Shown here piece by piece: positions 7,914 to 16,782 of a stretch of 34,828 nt of DNA. The notes beneath the pieces are model-generated. The model was not told the DNA's origin and did not search any database. It worked only from the letters and a program-made list of their open reading frames with translations. The number at the start of each line of letters is the position of its first letter. Position 1 is the stretch's first letter. This stretch comes from Rhodoferax sp. Lineage in GTDB: Bacteria > Pseudomonadota > Gammaproteobacteria > Burkholderiales > Burkholderiaceae_C. The stretch spans positions 1-34,828 of the forward strand of contig NZ_JAQURE010000035.1 of assembly GCF_028715765.1 (NCBI RefSeq). The letters run 5' to 3'. Both the position numbers and the translations under genes were made by a program.

Positions 7914-9007
7914 CAGGCTTGCACCTTGACGGGCACCCGCTGTGCCAGCGCGCACATCAGCTCATAACCCAAGGTGCCCGCTGCGTGCGCCACCTCGTCG
8001 ATGCCCAGCACGGCGCCGTTGCTGGCGCGTCCCCACAGCGTGACCTCGCTGCCCACACCGGCATCGGGCAGGGCGGTGAGGTCCACGGTGATCATGTCCA
8101 TGCTGACGCGCCCCACCAGTTGGGTTCGCGCACCCGCCACCAGCACCGGGGTGCCGGTAGGCGCTACACGCGGGTAGCCGTCAGCATAGCCGCAGGCCAC
8201 GACCCCAATGCGCATCGGGTGTGGTGCTGAAAACTTTGAGCCATATCCAACGCTATCGCCCTTGGATATTGCTTGAGTAGCTATTATTTTTGAAGACAGT
8301 GTCATGCCCGGTTGAATCGTCCAGGCGGTGGCATCATGGGTTGGAAAATCGGGCGCACTGCCATACAGGCTGATGCCGGGGCGAATCCAGTCTGACGCCG
8401 CCACGGCGTCGGCATGGCGCAGGGTGGCGGCGCTGTTGCACAGCGAGCGAGCCCCAGGCAAGTCGCGTGTGGCTTGGGTGAAGCAGGCCATTTGGGCGGC
8501 AATGCCTTTGTCACCATCGGCATCGCTGAAGTGCGTCATGAGCGAGATTTCATCCACCTGGGGCAGGGCATTCAGGCGTGCCCAGGCGCTGCGGTAGCGC
8601 TCTGGGGTGAAGCCCAACCGGTTCATGCCAGAGTTCATTTTCAAAAACACATGGTGCCCGAGCTGGGTTTTGCAGGCCGCCAGCATGTCAATTTGTTCGT
8701 CGCAGTGCACCGTGTGCCACAGCTCCAGGCGTGAACACAGTTCCAGGTCGCGCGGCTCAAACACACCTTCAAGCAGCAGCACCGGGCCGCGCCAGCCCAG
8801 GGCACGAATGCGTTGGGCTTCGTCCAAGTCCAGCAAGGCAAAGCCATCGGCGCTGCGCAAGCCTTCAAACACCCGCTCAATGCCATGGCCGTAGGCGTTG
8901 GCCTTGACCACGGCCCAAATTTTGGCCTCTGGCGCAGCCAAACGGCTGCGTTCTAAATTGTGCTGCAGTGCAGCAAGATGGATGGTGGCAAGAATGGGGC
9001 GTGGCAT
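7913..9007 (-). CDS. alr: Alanine racemase (PLP-dependent)
   Basis: 364 residues from ATG at 9007 ([18 protein letters not shown]). It converts L-alanine to D-alanine for peptidoglycan. The PLP lysine lies in [11 protein letters not shown] (K35) and the catalytic tyrosine in SVGYGSKF (about Y255). The C-terminal domain contains [15 protein letters not shown] and [13 protein letters not shown], both typical. The frame could extend to 9043, but the internal ATG matches the family N-terminus. A copy of the dispersed AT-rich repeat (8251-8295) lies inside the gene and encodes residues about 238-252, just before the catalytic tyrosine. It is divergent from lplT and coupled to the HD-GYP gene downstream. 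Confidence 0.97.
   Translation of the reverse strand: MPRPILATIHLAALQHNLERSRLAAPEAKIWAVVKANAYGHGIERVFEGLRSADGFALLDLDEAQRIRALGWRGPVLLLEGVFEPRDLELCSRLELWHTVHCDEQIDMLAACKTQLGHHVFLKMNSGMNRLGFTPERYRSAWARLNALPQVDEISLMTHFSDADGDKGIAAQMACFTQATRDLPGARSLCNSAATLRHADAVAASDWIRPGISLYGSAPDFPTHDATAWTIQPGMTLSSKIIATQAISKGDSVGYGSKFSAPHPMRIGVVACGYADGYPRVAPTGTPVLVAGARTQLVGRVSMDMITVDLTALPDAGVGSEVTLWGRASNGAVLGIDEVAHAAGTLGYELMCALAQRVPVKVQA
8251..8295 (-). repeat. Dispersed AT-rich repeat, copy 2, inside alr
   Basis: Read on the minus strand it shows an AT-rich lead, ATAGCTACTCAAGCA, an AT-rich middle and GGGCGATAGC. It is in frame within alr and encodes [13 protein letters not shown]. The local base composition is visibly more AT-rich than the rest of the gene. 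Confidence 0.55.
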
Positions 9008-9036
9008 GGCTCGGGGGCTTGAGTGAAGCCCTGATT

Positions 9037-9062
9037 TTGACACCGCAGCGCCGTGCTATAAC
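9037..9062 (+). promoter_or_regulatory. Candidate extended -10 promoter for lplT
   Basis: The extended -10 TGCTATAAC (TATAAC at 9057-9062) is preceded by TTGACA at 9037-9042. The 14-bp spacer is short, so activity would lean on the extended -10. The predicted start near 9069 gives a leader of about 57 bases before the lplT ATG. Confidence 0.4.
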
Positions 9063-9125
9063 CCCGTACCGTTTGGAGACTCCCTACCCTTTTTGCCCCG
9101 TTTTGCGCGGGTCTGCACATCACAC

Positions 9126-10409
9126 ATGAAACGCGGCTTTTTCACCATCATGGCAGCGCAGTTTTTCAGCTCGCTGGCCGACAACGCTTTGTTTGTGGCG
9201 GCGGTCCAGCTGCTGCGCTCCAGTCGCGCACCCGAGTGGCAACAAGCGGCGTTGGTGCCCATGTTTGCGCTGTTTTACGTGGTGTTGGCGCCTTTTGTGG
9301 GCGCGTTTGCCGACTCCATGCCCAAGGGACGTGTCATGCTGGTGAGCAACTTCATCAAAGTGGCGGGCTGCTTGTTCATGTTGTTTGGCACCCATCCGCT
9401 GCTGGCCTATGCGGTGGTGGGCTTGGGTGCGGCGGCCTATTCACCAGCCAAATACGGCATCTTGACCGAGCTGCTGCCGGCCTCTCAGTTGGTCAAGGCC
9501 AATGGCTGGATTGAGGGTTTGACCATTGGCTCCATCATTTTGGGCGTGTTGCTGGGGGGGCAACTGGTGGGAAATAATCTGTCGCACTACTTGCTGGCGG
9601 TGGATATTCCCAGAGTGGATACTGGCATAGATACCCCCGCAGAGGCGGCCATCAGTGTGCTGATTTTTGTCTACTTGTTGGCGGCTTGGTTCAATACCCA
9701 CATTCCCCTTACCGGGGTGCTGATGCGCCCCATGCCCAAACAATGGATGAGTTTGCTGCCTGATTTTTGGACCTGCAATGCCCGGCTGTGGCGCGACAAG
9801 TTGGGGCAAATCTCATTGGCCGCCACCACCTTGATTTGGGGTGTGGCGGGCAATTTGCGGTTCATTGTGTTGGCTTGGGCGGCTGCTGCGTTGGGCTATT
9901 CGGTCACGCAAGCGTCTGCTCTGCAAGGGGTGGTGGCGATTGGCATGGCGGCGGGAGCGGTACTGGCCTCGATGCGGATGCGGCTGGAAGACGGGCCGCG
10001 TGTCATCACGCTGGGCATTGTGATGGGCGCGCTGATCATTGGCTTGATCTTCATCACCAATGTGTGGGTGGCAGCACCCTTTTTGATTCTTTTAGGTGCC
10101 ATTGGTGGGTTTTTGGTGGTGCCCATGAATGCGCTGCTGCAACACCGCGGGCACAATTTAATGGGCGCTGGGCGCTCCATTGCGGTGCAAAATTTCAATG
10201 AACAAGCGTGTATTTTGGCGCTGGGTGCGCTTTACAGCTTATCGACCGGCATGGGGCTGCCCACCATGGTGGCAATCACCGGCTTTGGGCTGGTGATTGC
10301 CGGGTTCATGTGGTTGATTCGCCGCTGGCATGCCCGCAACCTGGTGCAGCACCATGAGGAGGTGTCGCGCTTGCTGGCCATTGCCCGCAATGACAAGGCG
10401 CACGGGTAG
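9126..10409 (+). CDS. lplT: Lysophospholipid transporter LplT (MFS)
   Basis: 427 residues from the ATG at 9126 (MKRGFFTIMAAQFFSSLADN); the frame extends to 9093, but MKRGF matches the family start. About twelve hydrophobic segments make it an inner-membrane major facilitator protein. The N-terminal AQFFSSLADNALFVAAVQLL and YSPAKYGILTELLP are characteristic of LplT, which flips lysophospholipids inward for re-acylation. In enterics it works with Aas, but no acyltransferase gene is adjacent here. It is divergent from alr and ends six bases before the stop of the convergent cobalamin adenosyltransferase gene. Confidence 0.93.
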   Translation: MKRGFFTIMAAQFFSSLADNALFVAAVQLLRSSRAPEWQQAALVPMFALFYVVLAPFVGAFADSMPKGRVMLVSNFIKVAGCLFMLFGTHPLLAYAVVGLGAAAYSPAKYGILTELLPASQLVKANGWIEGLTIGSIILGVLLGGQLVGNNLSHYLLAVDIPRVDTGIDTPAEAAISVLIFVYLLAAWFNTHIPLTGVLMRPMPKQWMSLLPDFWTCNARLWRDKLGQISLAATTLIWGVAGNLRFIVLAWAAAALGYSVTQASALQGVVAIGMAAGAVLASMRMRLEDGPRVITLGIVMGALIIGLIFITNVWVAAPFLILLGAIGGFLVVPMNALLQHRGHNLMGAGRSIAVQNFNEQACILALGALYSLSTGMGLPTMVAITGFGLVIAGFMWLIRRWHARNLVQHHEEVSRLLAIARNDKAHG

Positions 10410-10415
10410 CTGGCG

Positions 10416-10994
10416 TCAGTCCTGCGCGGCGCGCGCCATTTTTTCGCTTTTCCAATACACGTCATCACCTGGCTGGCCGTCACTGCGGTGGCGGTTGAGC
10501 ACCCGTGCCAGCACAAACATCAAGTCGCTCAAGCGGTTCAGGTATTGGCGCGGCGTGTCTTTCAAGGCGTCTTGCGCCCCCAGCGCCACCACGGCGCGCT
10601 CTGCCCGCCGGGCGACGGTGCGACACACGTGCGCCAATACTGCGGCGCGCGTGCCCGCCGGCAAAATAAACTCTTGTAGTTTGGGTAGCGTGGCATTGTG
10701 CTCAGCCAAGGCCTCATCCAGCGCCAGGACGGCTGCGGGCTTGAGCAATTCAAAGCCCGGAATCGACAATTCACCTCCCAAATTGAACAGCTGATGCTGA
10801 ATTTCAATCAGCAGGTCGCGCACATGGGTGGGCATGTCTTCGCACAGCAGCACGCCCAAGTTGGAGTTGAGTTCGTCCACGTCGCCCATGGCATGCACGC
10901 GCAAGCTGTTCTTGGACACTCGGGTGTTGTCACCCAAACCTGTGGTGCCGTTGTCGCCGGTGCGGGTGGCAATTTGAGTCAATCGGTTTCCCAT
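10416..10994 (-). CDS. PduO-type ATP:cob(I)alamin adenosyltransferase
   Basis: 192 residues from ATG at 10994 (MGNRLTQIATRTGDNGTTGL). The N-terminal TRTGDNGTTGLGDNTRVSK binds ATP, followed by GDVDELNSNLGVLL and the C-terminal CRTVARRAERAVVAL, all hallmarks of the PduO/MMAB family. It makes adenosylcobalamin, the coenzyme of adenosyl-B12 enzymes. No other B12 gene is in the window. A longer start at 11042 would overlap the receiver-kinase gene upstream. Transcription probably follows that gene on the same strand (stop at 11017, 22 bp before). Confidence 0.93.
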   Translation of the reverse strand: MGNRLTQIATRTGDNGTTGLGDNTRVSKNSLRVHAMGDVDELNSNLGVLLCEDMPTHVRDLLIEIQHQLFNLGGELSIPGFELLKPAAVLALDEALAEHNATLPKLQEFILPAGTRAAVLAHVCRTVARRAERAVVALGAQDALKDTPRQYLNRLSDLMFVLARVLNRHRSDGQPGDDVYWKSEKMARAAQD

Positions 10995-11016
10995 GCTGTG
11001 CTCTTTCAAAAAGGAA

Positions 11017-12603
11017 TTAGGCGCTGGGGTGCGCGGGGTCAAAGGTGTGGCGTGGCAAGGTCACGGTGATGATGGTGTGGTTGTCTGTGTCGCTGGTGCG
11101 CATGGCCATGGTGCCCTTTTGTGCTTTGGCCAGCAGTTGGGCTGAATAGGTGCCGATGCCACTGCCACCCGTCTTGCCACTGGTGGCGTATTTGTCAAAA
11201 AAATGATCACGCATCTCAGCCGGCACCACGCCAGTGTTGCTGACTTCAATGCGCAGGGGCGCTTCGTCTCGCAAGGCCACCACCACCCGCGAGCCATGTG
11301 GGGCGGCTTCGCAGGCGTTTTTGATCAGGTTTTGAAACAACGAGTAGCACAAATTTGTGTCGCCCAGCGCTTGGGGCAGCTCGGTGCCTACCGGGGTGTC
11401 GGTGTCGACCTCAATGGTGAGACCCTTGTCAAAAAAAGTGCTGCGAGACACGTCCACGATGCGGTGCAAGATGTCGCCCACATTCACTGGCACCGCTTTG
11501 AGCTTGAAGTTGCCGGTTTCCATTTTGTACAACTCGCCGGAGAGATTGACCATGTCCATCACTTGCTGCGCAGTTTTTTCAACCAAGCGCAGTTTTTCAA
11601 CGTGCCGTGGTGCCATGGTGTCGTCATCGGCCAGGCTTTGCACCATGCCCACAATGCCAGCCAGCGAACCTTTGATGTCGTGACGTGTGGTGTTTTCTAC
11701 GTCTTCTCGCAGCAGGCTGGCATCCAGCATGGCATCAAAATCAGCTTGCAGCTTGCGCCGCATGTCAATGTATTTGATGAAGTTGCGTACCTTGGCACGC
11801 AGCGCTTTTGGGTCAGAGGTTTTCAAAACAAAGTCCACCGCACCCAGTTCCATGCCCTTCATGCGGGTGTCTTCGTCGGTGGCACCGGTGACAAAAATCA
11901 CCGGAATCTGTGCCGTGTCAGTTTGGGTGTGTAACTGGCGTACCACCTCAAAGCCATCCATGCCGGGCATTTTGACGTCCATCAGCAGCAAGTCGGGCGT
12001 GGGGTCGGCACGGCACAGCGCCAAAGCGGTAAGCCCATCGCTGGCTGTGACCACTTGGTACTCGTCTTTGAACATTTGTTCCAGCAGCTTGAGTGTGACT
12101 GGGTAGTCATCCACCACCAAAATACGCGATGGAGCCAGCGTGGTGTCGGTGGCGCGGCGGTTGTTGGGCTGCGTGGCAATGGGTGCAGTGGCGGAGCCGC
12201 CACCCGGTGCCAGCGGACGGCTCGGGCTTGAGAGCACTTTTTCCAAGCGGTTGCGCAGGTTGCCTGCGTTGTAGGGCTTGACCAATAAACCGCTGACACC
12301 GGCGTGAATGACTTCTTCAATGCGCTGGCGCTCCGCCTCAGCGGTGATCATCAAAAAAGGCAGTTTGACCAGCTTGGGGTCAGCGCGAATAATTTTGAGC
12401 AAGTCCAGGCCCGACATCACGGGCATGTTCCAGTCGCACAACACCACGTCAATTTTGTTGTTGCGCAAGATGTCCAGTGCCATGGCGCCGTTGCGGGCGG
12501 ACTTGACTTTTTCGCAACCCAAAGCGCGCAGCTGGTTCACGGTCACAGCACGCATCAGCTCCAGATCGTCCACCACCAGGTAGGTCATTTCATGCAGCTT
12601 CAT
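11017..12603 (-). CDS. Double receiver-domain histidine kinase-like signalling protein
   Basis: 528 residues from ATG at 12603 (MKLHEMTYLVVDD); ATG at 12588 is an alternative and neither has a strong ribosome site. Order: receiver 1 (residues about 7-128, phosphoacceptor D57 in LCDWNMPVMSG), a Pro/Ala-rich linker, receiver 2 (RILVVDDYPVTLKLL, DLLLMDVKMPGMDG), then a kinase core with RHDIKGSLAGIVG as the probable H-box, NLIKNACEAAPHGS as N-box and GSGIGTYSAQLLAKA as G-box. There is no membrane segment or DNA-binding domain, so it is cytoplasmic and signals by phosphotransfer. Receivers ahead of the kinase reverse the usual hybrid order. Divergent from the lactate dehydrogenase-like gene, 50 bp away. 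Confidence 0.88.
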   Translation of the reverse strand: MKLHEMTYLVVDDLELMRAVTVNQLRALGCEKVKSARNGAMALDILRNNKIDVVLCDWNMPVMSGLDLLKIIRADPKLVKLPFLMITAEAERQRIEEVIHAGVSGLLVKPYNAGNLRNRLEKVLSSPSRPLAPGGGSATAPIATQPNNRRATDTTLAPSRILVVDDYPVTLKLLEQMFKDEYQVVTASDGLTALALCRADPTPDLLLMDVKMPGMDGFEVVRQLHTQTDTAQIPVIFVTGATDEDTRMKGMELGAVDFVLKTSDPKALRAKVRNFIKYIDMRRKLQADFDAMLDASLLREDVENTTRHDIKGSLAGIVGMVQSLADDDTMAPRHVEKLRLVEKTAQQVMDMVNLSGELYKMETGNFKLKAVPVNVGDILHRIVDVSRSTFFDKGLTIEVDTDTPVGTELPQALGDTNLCYSLFQNLIKNACEAAPHGSRVVVALRDEAPLRIEVSNTGVVPAEMRDHFFDKYATSGKTGGSGIGTYSAQLLAKAQKGTMAMRTSDTDNHTIITVTLPRHTFDPAHPSA

Positions 12604-12653
12604 ACAGTTGTACAGTGGCGTTTCATAAACATTGATTATCACGGACTTCACCC

Positions 12654-14078
12654 ATGAATGTACTCTTGCCAAAGGCGCACTTGCTGCCCGAATTCAACCC
12701 TCGGCCAGTTGCCCATGCTTTGTTGGAGGCTTTGGCCATTCGCTTTGGCGCTCAGTTTTCAAATGCACTGGTGGTGCGTGAGCAGCACGGTCGGGATGAA
12801 TCTGCTTTTACTGTGCCACCACCGGCTGCCGTGGTGTTTGCACAAAGCACCCAGGATGTGAGTGATGTTGTGAAGTTGGCAGCTTGTCACCAGGTGCCTG
12901 TCATTGCGTTTGGTGTGGGCTCCTCGTTGGAAGGGCATTTGTTGGCAGTGCAGGGGGGCATCTGCATCGATGTCAGCCGCATGGCGCAGGTGTTGGCTAT
13001 TGATGCCGACGACTTGACTGTGACGGTGCAGCCCGGTGTGACGCGCAAGCAGCTCAATGAAGCTGTCAAATCCGCAGGTTTGTTTTTTCCGATTGACCCC
13101 GGAGCCGATGCCTCCATCGGCGGCATGGCCGCAACCCGCGCCAGTGGCACCAATGCGGTGCGCTACGGCACGATGCGCGACAACGTGTTGGCACTTGAAG
13201 TGGTCACGGCCAGTGGCGAAGTCATCCGCACCGGCACGCGTGCCAAAAAAAGCAGCGCGGGCTACGACCTCACGCGCCTCATGGTGGGCAGTGAAGGCAC
13301 GCTGGGCATCATGACTGAAATCACCCTCAAGCTCTACCCGTTGCCCGAAGCGGTGATGGCTGCCACCTGCAGTTTCCCCAGTCTGGCCGATGCCGTTAAC
13401 ACCACGATGTTGATCATTCAATTAGGGGTGCCCATTGCCCGGTGTGAATTGCTTGATGCCCATACGGTGCGCATGGTGAATGCCCACTCTCATTTGAATT
13501 TGCCAGAAAGTGCCATGTTGTTGATGGAGTTTCACGGCTCTCCCGCCGGTGTGCAAGAGCAGGTGGCCGTGGTGCAAGATTTGGCGGCAGACCAAGGCGG
13601 TCAAGCGTTTGAGTGGGCCAGCACCCCTGAGGCGCGCACCCGGCTGTGGACAGCACGGCACAACGCTTACTTTGCCGGCCTTCAGTCGCGCCCAGGCAGC
13701 AAGGCCATCACCACCGACACCTGCGTGCCCATTTCCAAGCTGGCCGAAGCCATGCTGGACTCCGTGCTGGAGGCCGAGCAAAGCGCGTTGCCGTATTTTT
13801 TGGTGGGTCATGTGGGCGACGGCAACTTTCACATGGGTTATTTGATTGATCCCAACCTGCCGCAAGAGCGTGAACTGGCCGAAACCCTGAACCAGAAATT
13901 GGTGCGCCGTGCCTTGGCATTGGGGGGCACGTGCACCGGGGAACACGGCGTGGGCTTGCACAAAATGGATTTTTTGGTGGAAGAAACTGGGCAGGGTGCC
14001 GTGGCCATGATGCGTGCCATCAAGCTTGCGCTTGACCCTCAAAACATTTTGAACCCCGGCAAAATTTTCTCGATGTAA
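12654..14078 (+). CDS. FAD-linked D-lactate dehydrogenase / glycolate oxidase-like enzyme
   Basis: 474 residues with an N-terminal FAD_binding_4 domain and a C-terminal FAD-oxidase domain. PVIAFGVGSSLEGHL, PGADASIGGMAATRASGTNAV and SEGTLGIMTEITLKLYPLPE mark the flavin domain; VGHVGDGNFHMGYL (metal and substrate region) and GTCTGEHGVGLHKMDFL mark the C-terminal domain. The SSLEGH signature is closest to the eukaryotic LDHD / cytochrome-linked D-lactate dehydrogenase group rather than GlcD. It oxidises a 2-hydroxy acid, probably D-lactate, to the oxo acid and feeds electrons to the respiratory chain. The exact substrate is inferred. It is preceded by the divergent receiver-kinase gene. Confidence 0.88.
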   Translation: MNVLLPKAHLLPEFNPRPVAHALLEALAIRFGAQFSNALVVREQHGRDESAFTVPPPAAVVFAQSTQDVSDVVKLAACHQVPVIAFGVGSSLEGHLLAVQGGICIDVSRMAQVLAIDADDLTVTVQPGVTRKQLNEAVKSAGLFFPIDPGADASIGGMAATRASGTNAVRYGTMRDNVLALEVVTASGEVIRTGTRAKKSSAGYDLTRLMVGSEGTLGIMTEITLKLYPLPEAVMAATCSFPSLADAVNTTMLIIQLGVPIARCELLDAHTVRMVNAHSHLNLPESAMLLMEFHGSPAGVQEQVAVVQDLAADQGGQAFEWASTPEARTRLWTARHNAYFAGLQSRPGSKAITTDTCVPISKLAEAMLDSVLEAEQSALPYFLVGHVGDGNFHMGYLIDPNLPQERELAETLNQKLVRRALALGGTCTGEHGVGLHKMDFLVEETGQGAVAMMRAIKLALDPQNILNPGKIFSM

Positions 14079-14131
14079 GGGTTGGTGCAGCTCGGCGCCA
14101 GCTCGTTGATCGATGGCGTCAGCACAATTTG

Positions 14132-14137
14132 TATAAT
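14132..14137 (+). promoter_or_regulatory. -10 box of the rplM-rpsI promoter
   Basis: A perfect TATAAT lies 125 bases before the rplM start. The best -35 match, TTGATC at 14106-14111, is 20 bp away, which is long, so the -35 assignment is weak. Confidence 0.5.
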
Positions 14138-14142
14138 GTTTG

Positions 14143-14176
14143 GCTTCGCAGCGCTTTTGTGGCTCCGCGGCGAAGC
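14143..14176 (+). promoter_or_regulatory. Hairpin in the rplM mRNA leader
   Basis: GCTTCGC at 14143-14149 pairs with GCGAAGC at 14170-14176. An inner GCG/CGC helix (14151-14153 with 14166-14168) continues after one mismatch, with a 12-base loop. It begins at about the predicted transcription start of the ribosomal operon. No U-tract follows, so it is not a simple terminator; a translational feedback role is speculative. Confidence 0.45.
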
Positions 14177-14262
14177 TAGAACCCCTACCTAAGAGATTCC
14201 CATCAGAGGAACGCCGACCGTAGAAAAGAGCCCGCCAAACCAACTCCTTTTAGGAATTTCTC

Positions 14263-14691
14263 ATGTCAACTTTCAGCGCAAAACCCGCTGAGGTCGTGCA
14301 CGAGTGGTTTGTGATTGACGCGACCGACAAGGTCCTCGGACGAGTAGCCAGCGAAGTTGCTCTCCGTTTGCGCGGCAAACACAAGGCCATTTACACGCCT
14401 CACGTCGATACCGGCGATTTCATCATCGTCACCAACGCAGCCCAGCTGCGCGTGACCGGTGCCAAGTCACTCGACAAAATCTACTATAGCCACTCGGGTT
14501 TCCCGGGCGGCATCAGTTCCACCAACTTCCGTGACATGCAAGCCAAATTCCCTGGCCGCGCTTTGGAAAAAGCCGTCAAGGGCATGCTGCCTAAAGGCCC
14601 TCTGGGCTACGCCATGATCAAGAAGCTCAAGGTGTACGGTGGTGCTGAGCACCCGCACACTGCCCAGCAACCCAAAGTGTTGGTACTTTAA
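14263..14691 (+). CDS. rplM: 50S ribosomal protein L13
   Basis: 142 residues, the normal bacterial length. The N-terminal [19 protein letters not shown], central [13 protein letters not shown] and [18 protein letters not shown], and C-terminal [16 protein letters not shown] are all standard L13 features. L13 is an early assembly protein of the large subunit. It is followed 10 bases downstream by rpsI, the universal rplM-rpsI pair. A TAGGAA ribosome site precedes the ATG. The ~125-base leader carries a hairpin. Confidence 0.99.
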   Translation: MSTFSAKPAEVVHEWFVIDATDKVLGRVASEVALRLRGKHKAIYTPHVDTGDFIIVTNAAQLRVTGAKSLDKIYYSHSGFPGGISSTNFRDMQAKFPGRALEKAVKGMLPKGPLGYAMIKKLKVYGGAEHPHTAQQPKVLVL

Positions 14692-14701
14692 GGAGCTCTA
14701 A

Positions 14702-15094
14702 ATGATTGGTGAATGGAACAACGGCACCGGCCGTCGCAAATCTAGCGTCGCCCGTGTTTTCCTTAAAAAAGGCTCCGGCCAAATCGTCGTCAACGGCAAA
14801 GACATTCAAAACTTTTTTGGCCGTGAAACCTCGATCATGATCTGCAAACAGCCATTGATGCTGACCAACCACGCTGAAACCTTTGACATCATGGTCAATG
14901 TGGCAGGCGGCGGCGAATCTGGTCAAGCTGGTGCAGTGCGCCACGGCATCACCCGTGCCCTGATCGACTACGACGCAACGCTCAAACCCGCGCTCAGCCA
15001 AGCTGGCTTTGTGACGCGTGACGCGCGCGAAGTGGAACGTAAAAAAGTCGGTTTGCACGGTGCTCGCCGTCGCAAACAATTCAGCAAGCGTTAA
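14702..15094 (+). CDS. rpsI: 30S ribosomal protein S9
   Basis: 130 residues. [20 protein letters not shown] at the N-terminus, [19 protein letters not shown] in the middle and the basic tail ending [11 protein letters not shown], which reaches the ribosomal P site, identify S9. AGGAG precedes the ATG. Co-transcribed with rplM. A stem-loop terminator candidate follows 18 bases after the stop. Confidence 0.99.
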   Translation: MIGEWNNGTGRRKSSVARVFLKKGSGQIVVNGKDIQNFFGRETSIMICKQPLMLTNHAETFDIMVNVAGGGESGQAGAVRHGITRALIDYDATLKPALSQAGFVTRDAREVERKKVGLHGARRRKQFSKR

Positions 15095-15112
15095 TTTTTT
15101 TCGCTTCATGCC

Positions 15113-15146
15113 AACAGCCATCCGAATGCAAATTCTGGTGGCTGTT
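15113..15146 (+). terminator. Probable terminator after rpsI
   Basis: AACAGCCA at 15113-15120 and TGGCTGTT at 15139-15146 form an 8-bp perfect stem with an 18-base loop, followed by a T-rich tract (TGTGTTTTG). The large loop and interrupted T-tract make it a moderate candidate. Confidence 0.5.
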
Positions 15147-15173
15147 TGTGTTTTGTGCTTGGCTTTTTAACCC

Positions 15174-15902
15174 ATGAGACTGCGTTTATTGCTGCGCCGT
15201 TTGACGGTCAGTGCACCGCGCATGGCGGTGCGCAGTGCCTTGCCGTGGCCTTTGCGCTGGGCGCTGTGGGCGGTGGTGGCCGGGTTTTGTTCGGCCATGG
15301 GCTTGTGGGCGTTTGAGTTTGGCAAAGACATAGCCGGCTTGGACAGCGCCAGCAAAGCGCAACTGCAACGCCTGCGGATTGAAAACGCAGACCTTGCCGC
15401 ACAGCTGGAGCATACCAAGCTAGCGTTAACTGCCGCGCAGTCGGTTGCCAACACGGCCGACACGGTGTTGACCACTGAAAAGGTCGCGCAACAAAAATTG
15501 CTGGATGCCAACCGGTTGCTAGAGAGCGAAAACTTGCGGCTTAAAAGCGATTTAGGTTTTTTTGAGCAGCTCATACCTGCCTCTGGCGTGGCGGGGTTGT
15601 CATTGCGTGGCTTGCAGGCGCAGCATTTGACCAGCGGTGAGCTGAAATGGCAGGTGTTGGTGATTCAGGCAAATAAAAACCCGGTTGAATTCAAAGGTCG
15701 ACTCGAAATCACTTTCAATGGTGTTGACAACGGGAAACCTTGGACAAGTGACATGCCTAACGGACCGATACCCGTGACCCTCACGCAATACGGCCGCATG
15801 GAAGGCGTTTTTCGGGTGCCGCCCAATGTGGTGGTGAAAAATATCACGGCCAAGGTGATGGAGGGCGCAGCCATGCGCGCCACGCACACGCTCAAGCTCT
15901 GA
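15174..15902 (+). CDS. DUF6776-type membrane-anchored coiled-coil protein
   Basis: 242 residues. A basic N-terminus is followed by one membrane segment (about residues 28-48, WALWAVVAGFCSAMGLWAF), a predicted coiled coil rich in Leu, Gln, Glu and Lys (about 55-125), and a C-terminal beta-rich domain with FFEQLIPASGVAGLSLRGL and PPNVVVKNITAKVMEG. Topology suggests a short cytoplasmic tail and a periplasmic coiled coil plus beta domain. This layout matches the betaproteobacterial DUF6776 family as I remember it. The function is unknown; its steady neighbour is the bactofilin gene 33 bp downstream, which hints at a morphology or cell-envelope role. Confidence 0.75.
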   Translation: MRLRLLLRRLTVSAPRMAVRSALPWPLRWALWAVVAGFCSAMGLWAFEFGKDIAGLDSASKAQLQRLRIENADLAAQLEHTKLALTAAQSVANTADTVLTTEKVAQQKLLDANRLLESENLRLKSDLGFFEQLIPASGVAGLSLRGLQAQHLTSGELKWQVLVIQANKNPVEFKGRLEITFNGVDNGKPWTSDMPNGPIPVTLTQYGRMEGVFRVPPNVVVKNITAKVMEGAAMRATHTLKL

Positions 15903-15935
15903 GGTGTGCGTTTTACATCTGATCAGGAGAACGAC

Positions 15936-16349
15936 ATGTTTCATCGAAAAAAACAACCCCCTATCAAAAGTTTGGTGGCGCAGGGCTGTGAAATTCAAGG
16001 CGACTTCACATTTGCTGAGGGTTTGCGTCTTGACGGCAGCTTACAGGGCAACCTGATGGGGCAGGCCGATCAGCCCAGCATTTTGGTCATTTCTGAATCT
16101 GCTGTCGTGGCCGGTTCGGTGCTGGCGGATCACGTGATCATCAATGGCAAGGTAGACGGTCCAGTTCATGCGCGACACATGCTGGAACTGCAGCCCAAAG
16201 CCCGCATTACCGGTGATGTGACCTACAAGCTTTTGGAAATGCACCAAGGTGCTTTGGTCAGTGGCAAACTTTGCCCGATTGTGGAAGCCTCTCCAGTTGC
16301 GCAAGCTGACGAAAAGCCCACACTCAAACTGGCAGCAAATAACCAGTAG
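15936..16349 (+). CDS. Bactofilin family polymer-forming cytoskeletal protein
   Basis: 137 residues from ATG at 15936, which has a good AGGAG site six bases upstream; the longer frame from 15906 lacks one. The central beta-helix repeats are visible: [51 protein letters not shown] and [24 protein letters not shown] (each quoted in part). Bactofilins polymerise without nucleotide and localise envelope enzymes. Short flexible termini flank the beta-helix core, as usual. The gene sits between DUF6776 and erpA and shares the neighbourhood with the M23 endopeptidase, a common functional partner of bactofilins in other bacteria. Confidence 0.92.
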   Translation: MFHRKKQPPIKSLVAQGCEIQGDFTFAEGLRLDGSLQGNLMGQADQPSILVISESAVVAGSVLADHVIINGKVDGPVHARHMLELQPKARITGDVTYKLLEMHQGALVSGKLCPIVEASPVAQADEKPTLKLAANNQ

Positions 16350-16405
16350 ACCAATACCCGAAGAAATTACTGTACTATTTAGCAACTTATTTTTTAGGAG
16401 ATCCC

Positions 16406-16771
16406 ATGAGTGCCGTTGCCGACCATATTGAAACCGAAATGCCCGCCCCGATCATGTTCACTGACAGTGCTGCGGCCAAAGTAGCAGACCTGATTGCCGA
16501 AGAAGGCAATCCAGATTTGAAGCTGCGGGTGTTTGTGCAGGGTGGTGGCTGCTCTGGTTTTCAGTATGGTTTCACGTTTGATGAAATCACCAATGACGAC
16601 GACACCACCATGACAAAAAACGGTGTGTCGCTGCTGATTGATGCCATGAGCTACCAATATTTGGTAGGCGCTGAAATTGACTACAAAGAAGACCTGCAAG
16701 GTGCGCAGTTTGTCATCAAAAACCCGAACGCCACCACCACCTGCGGTTGTGGTTCCAGCTTTTCAGCCTGA
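16406..16771 (+). CDS. erpA: Iron-sulfur cluster insertion protein ErpA
   Basis: 121 residues, an A-type Fe-S carrier that delivers clusters to apo-proteins. The three cluster-ligand cysteines are C49 ([11 protein letters not shown]) and C113/C115 ([10 protein letters not shown]). [18 protein letters not shown] is a typical ErpA stretch. A strong TTAGGAG site precedes the ATG, and a possible -10 TACTAT lies at 16373-16378. It is convergent with anmK; a 9-bp stem hairpin lies between them. Confidence 0.96.
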   Translation: MSAVADHIETEMPAPIMFTDSAAAKVADLIAEEGNPDLKLRVFVQGGGCSGFQYGFTFDEITNDDDTTMTKNGVSLLIDAMSYQYLVGAEIDYKEDLQGAQFVIKNPNATTTCGCGSSFSA

Positions 16772-16782
16772 TCCTTTTTTGA

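Noticed and set aside
7095..7967. A 290-codon plus-strand frame opposite the HD-GYP gene
   Set aside because: It is His/Gln-rich with no domain, typical of an antisense shadow in GC-rich DNA.
13422..14243. A 273-codon minus-strand frame opposite the D-lactate dehydrogenase-like gene
   Set aside because: The plus strand has clear FAD-domain motifs; the minus frame has none.
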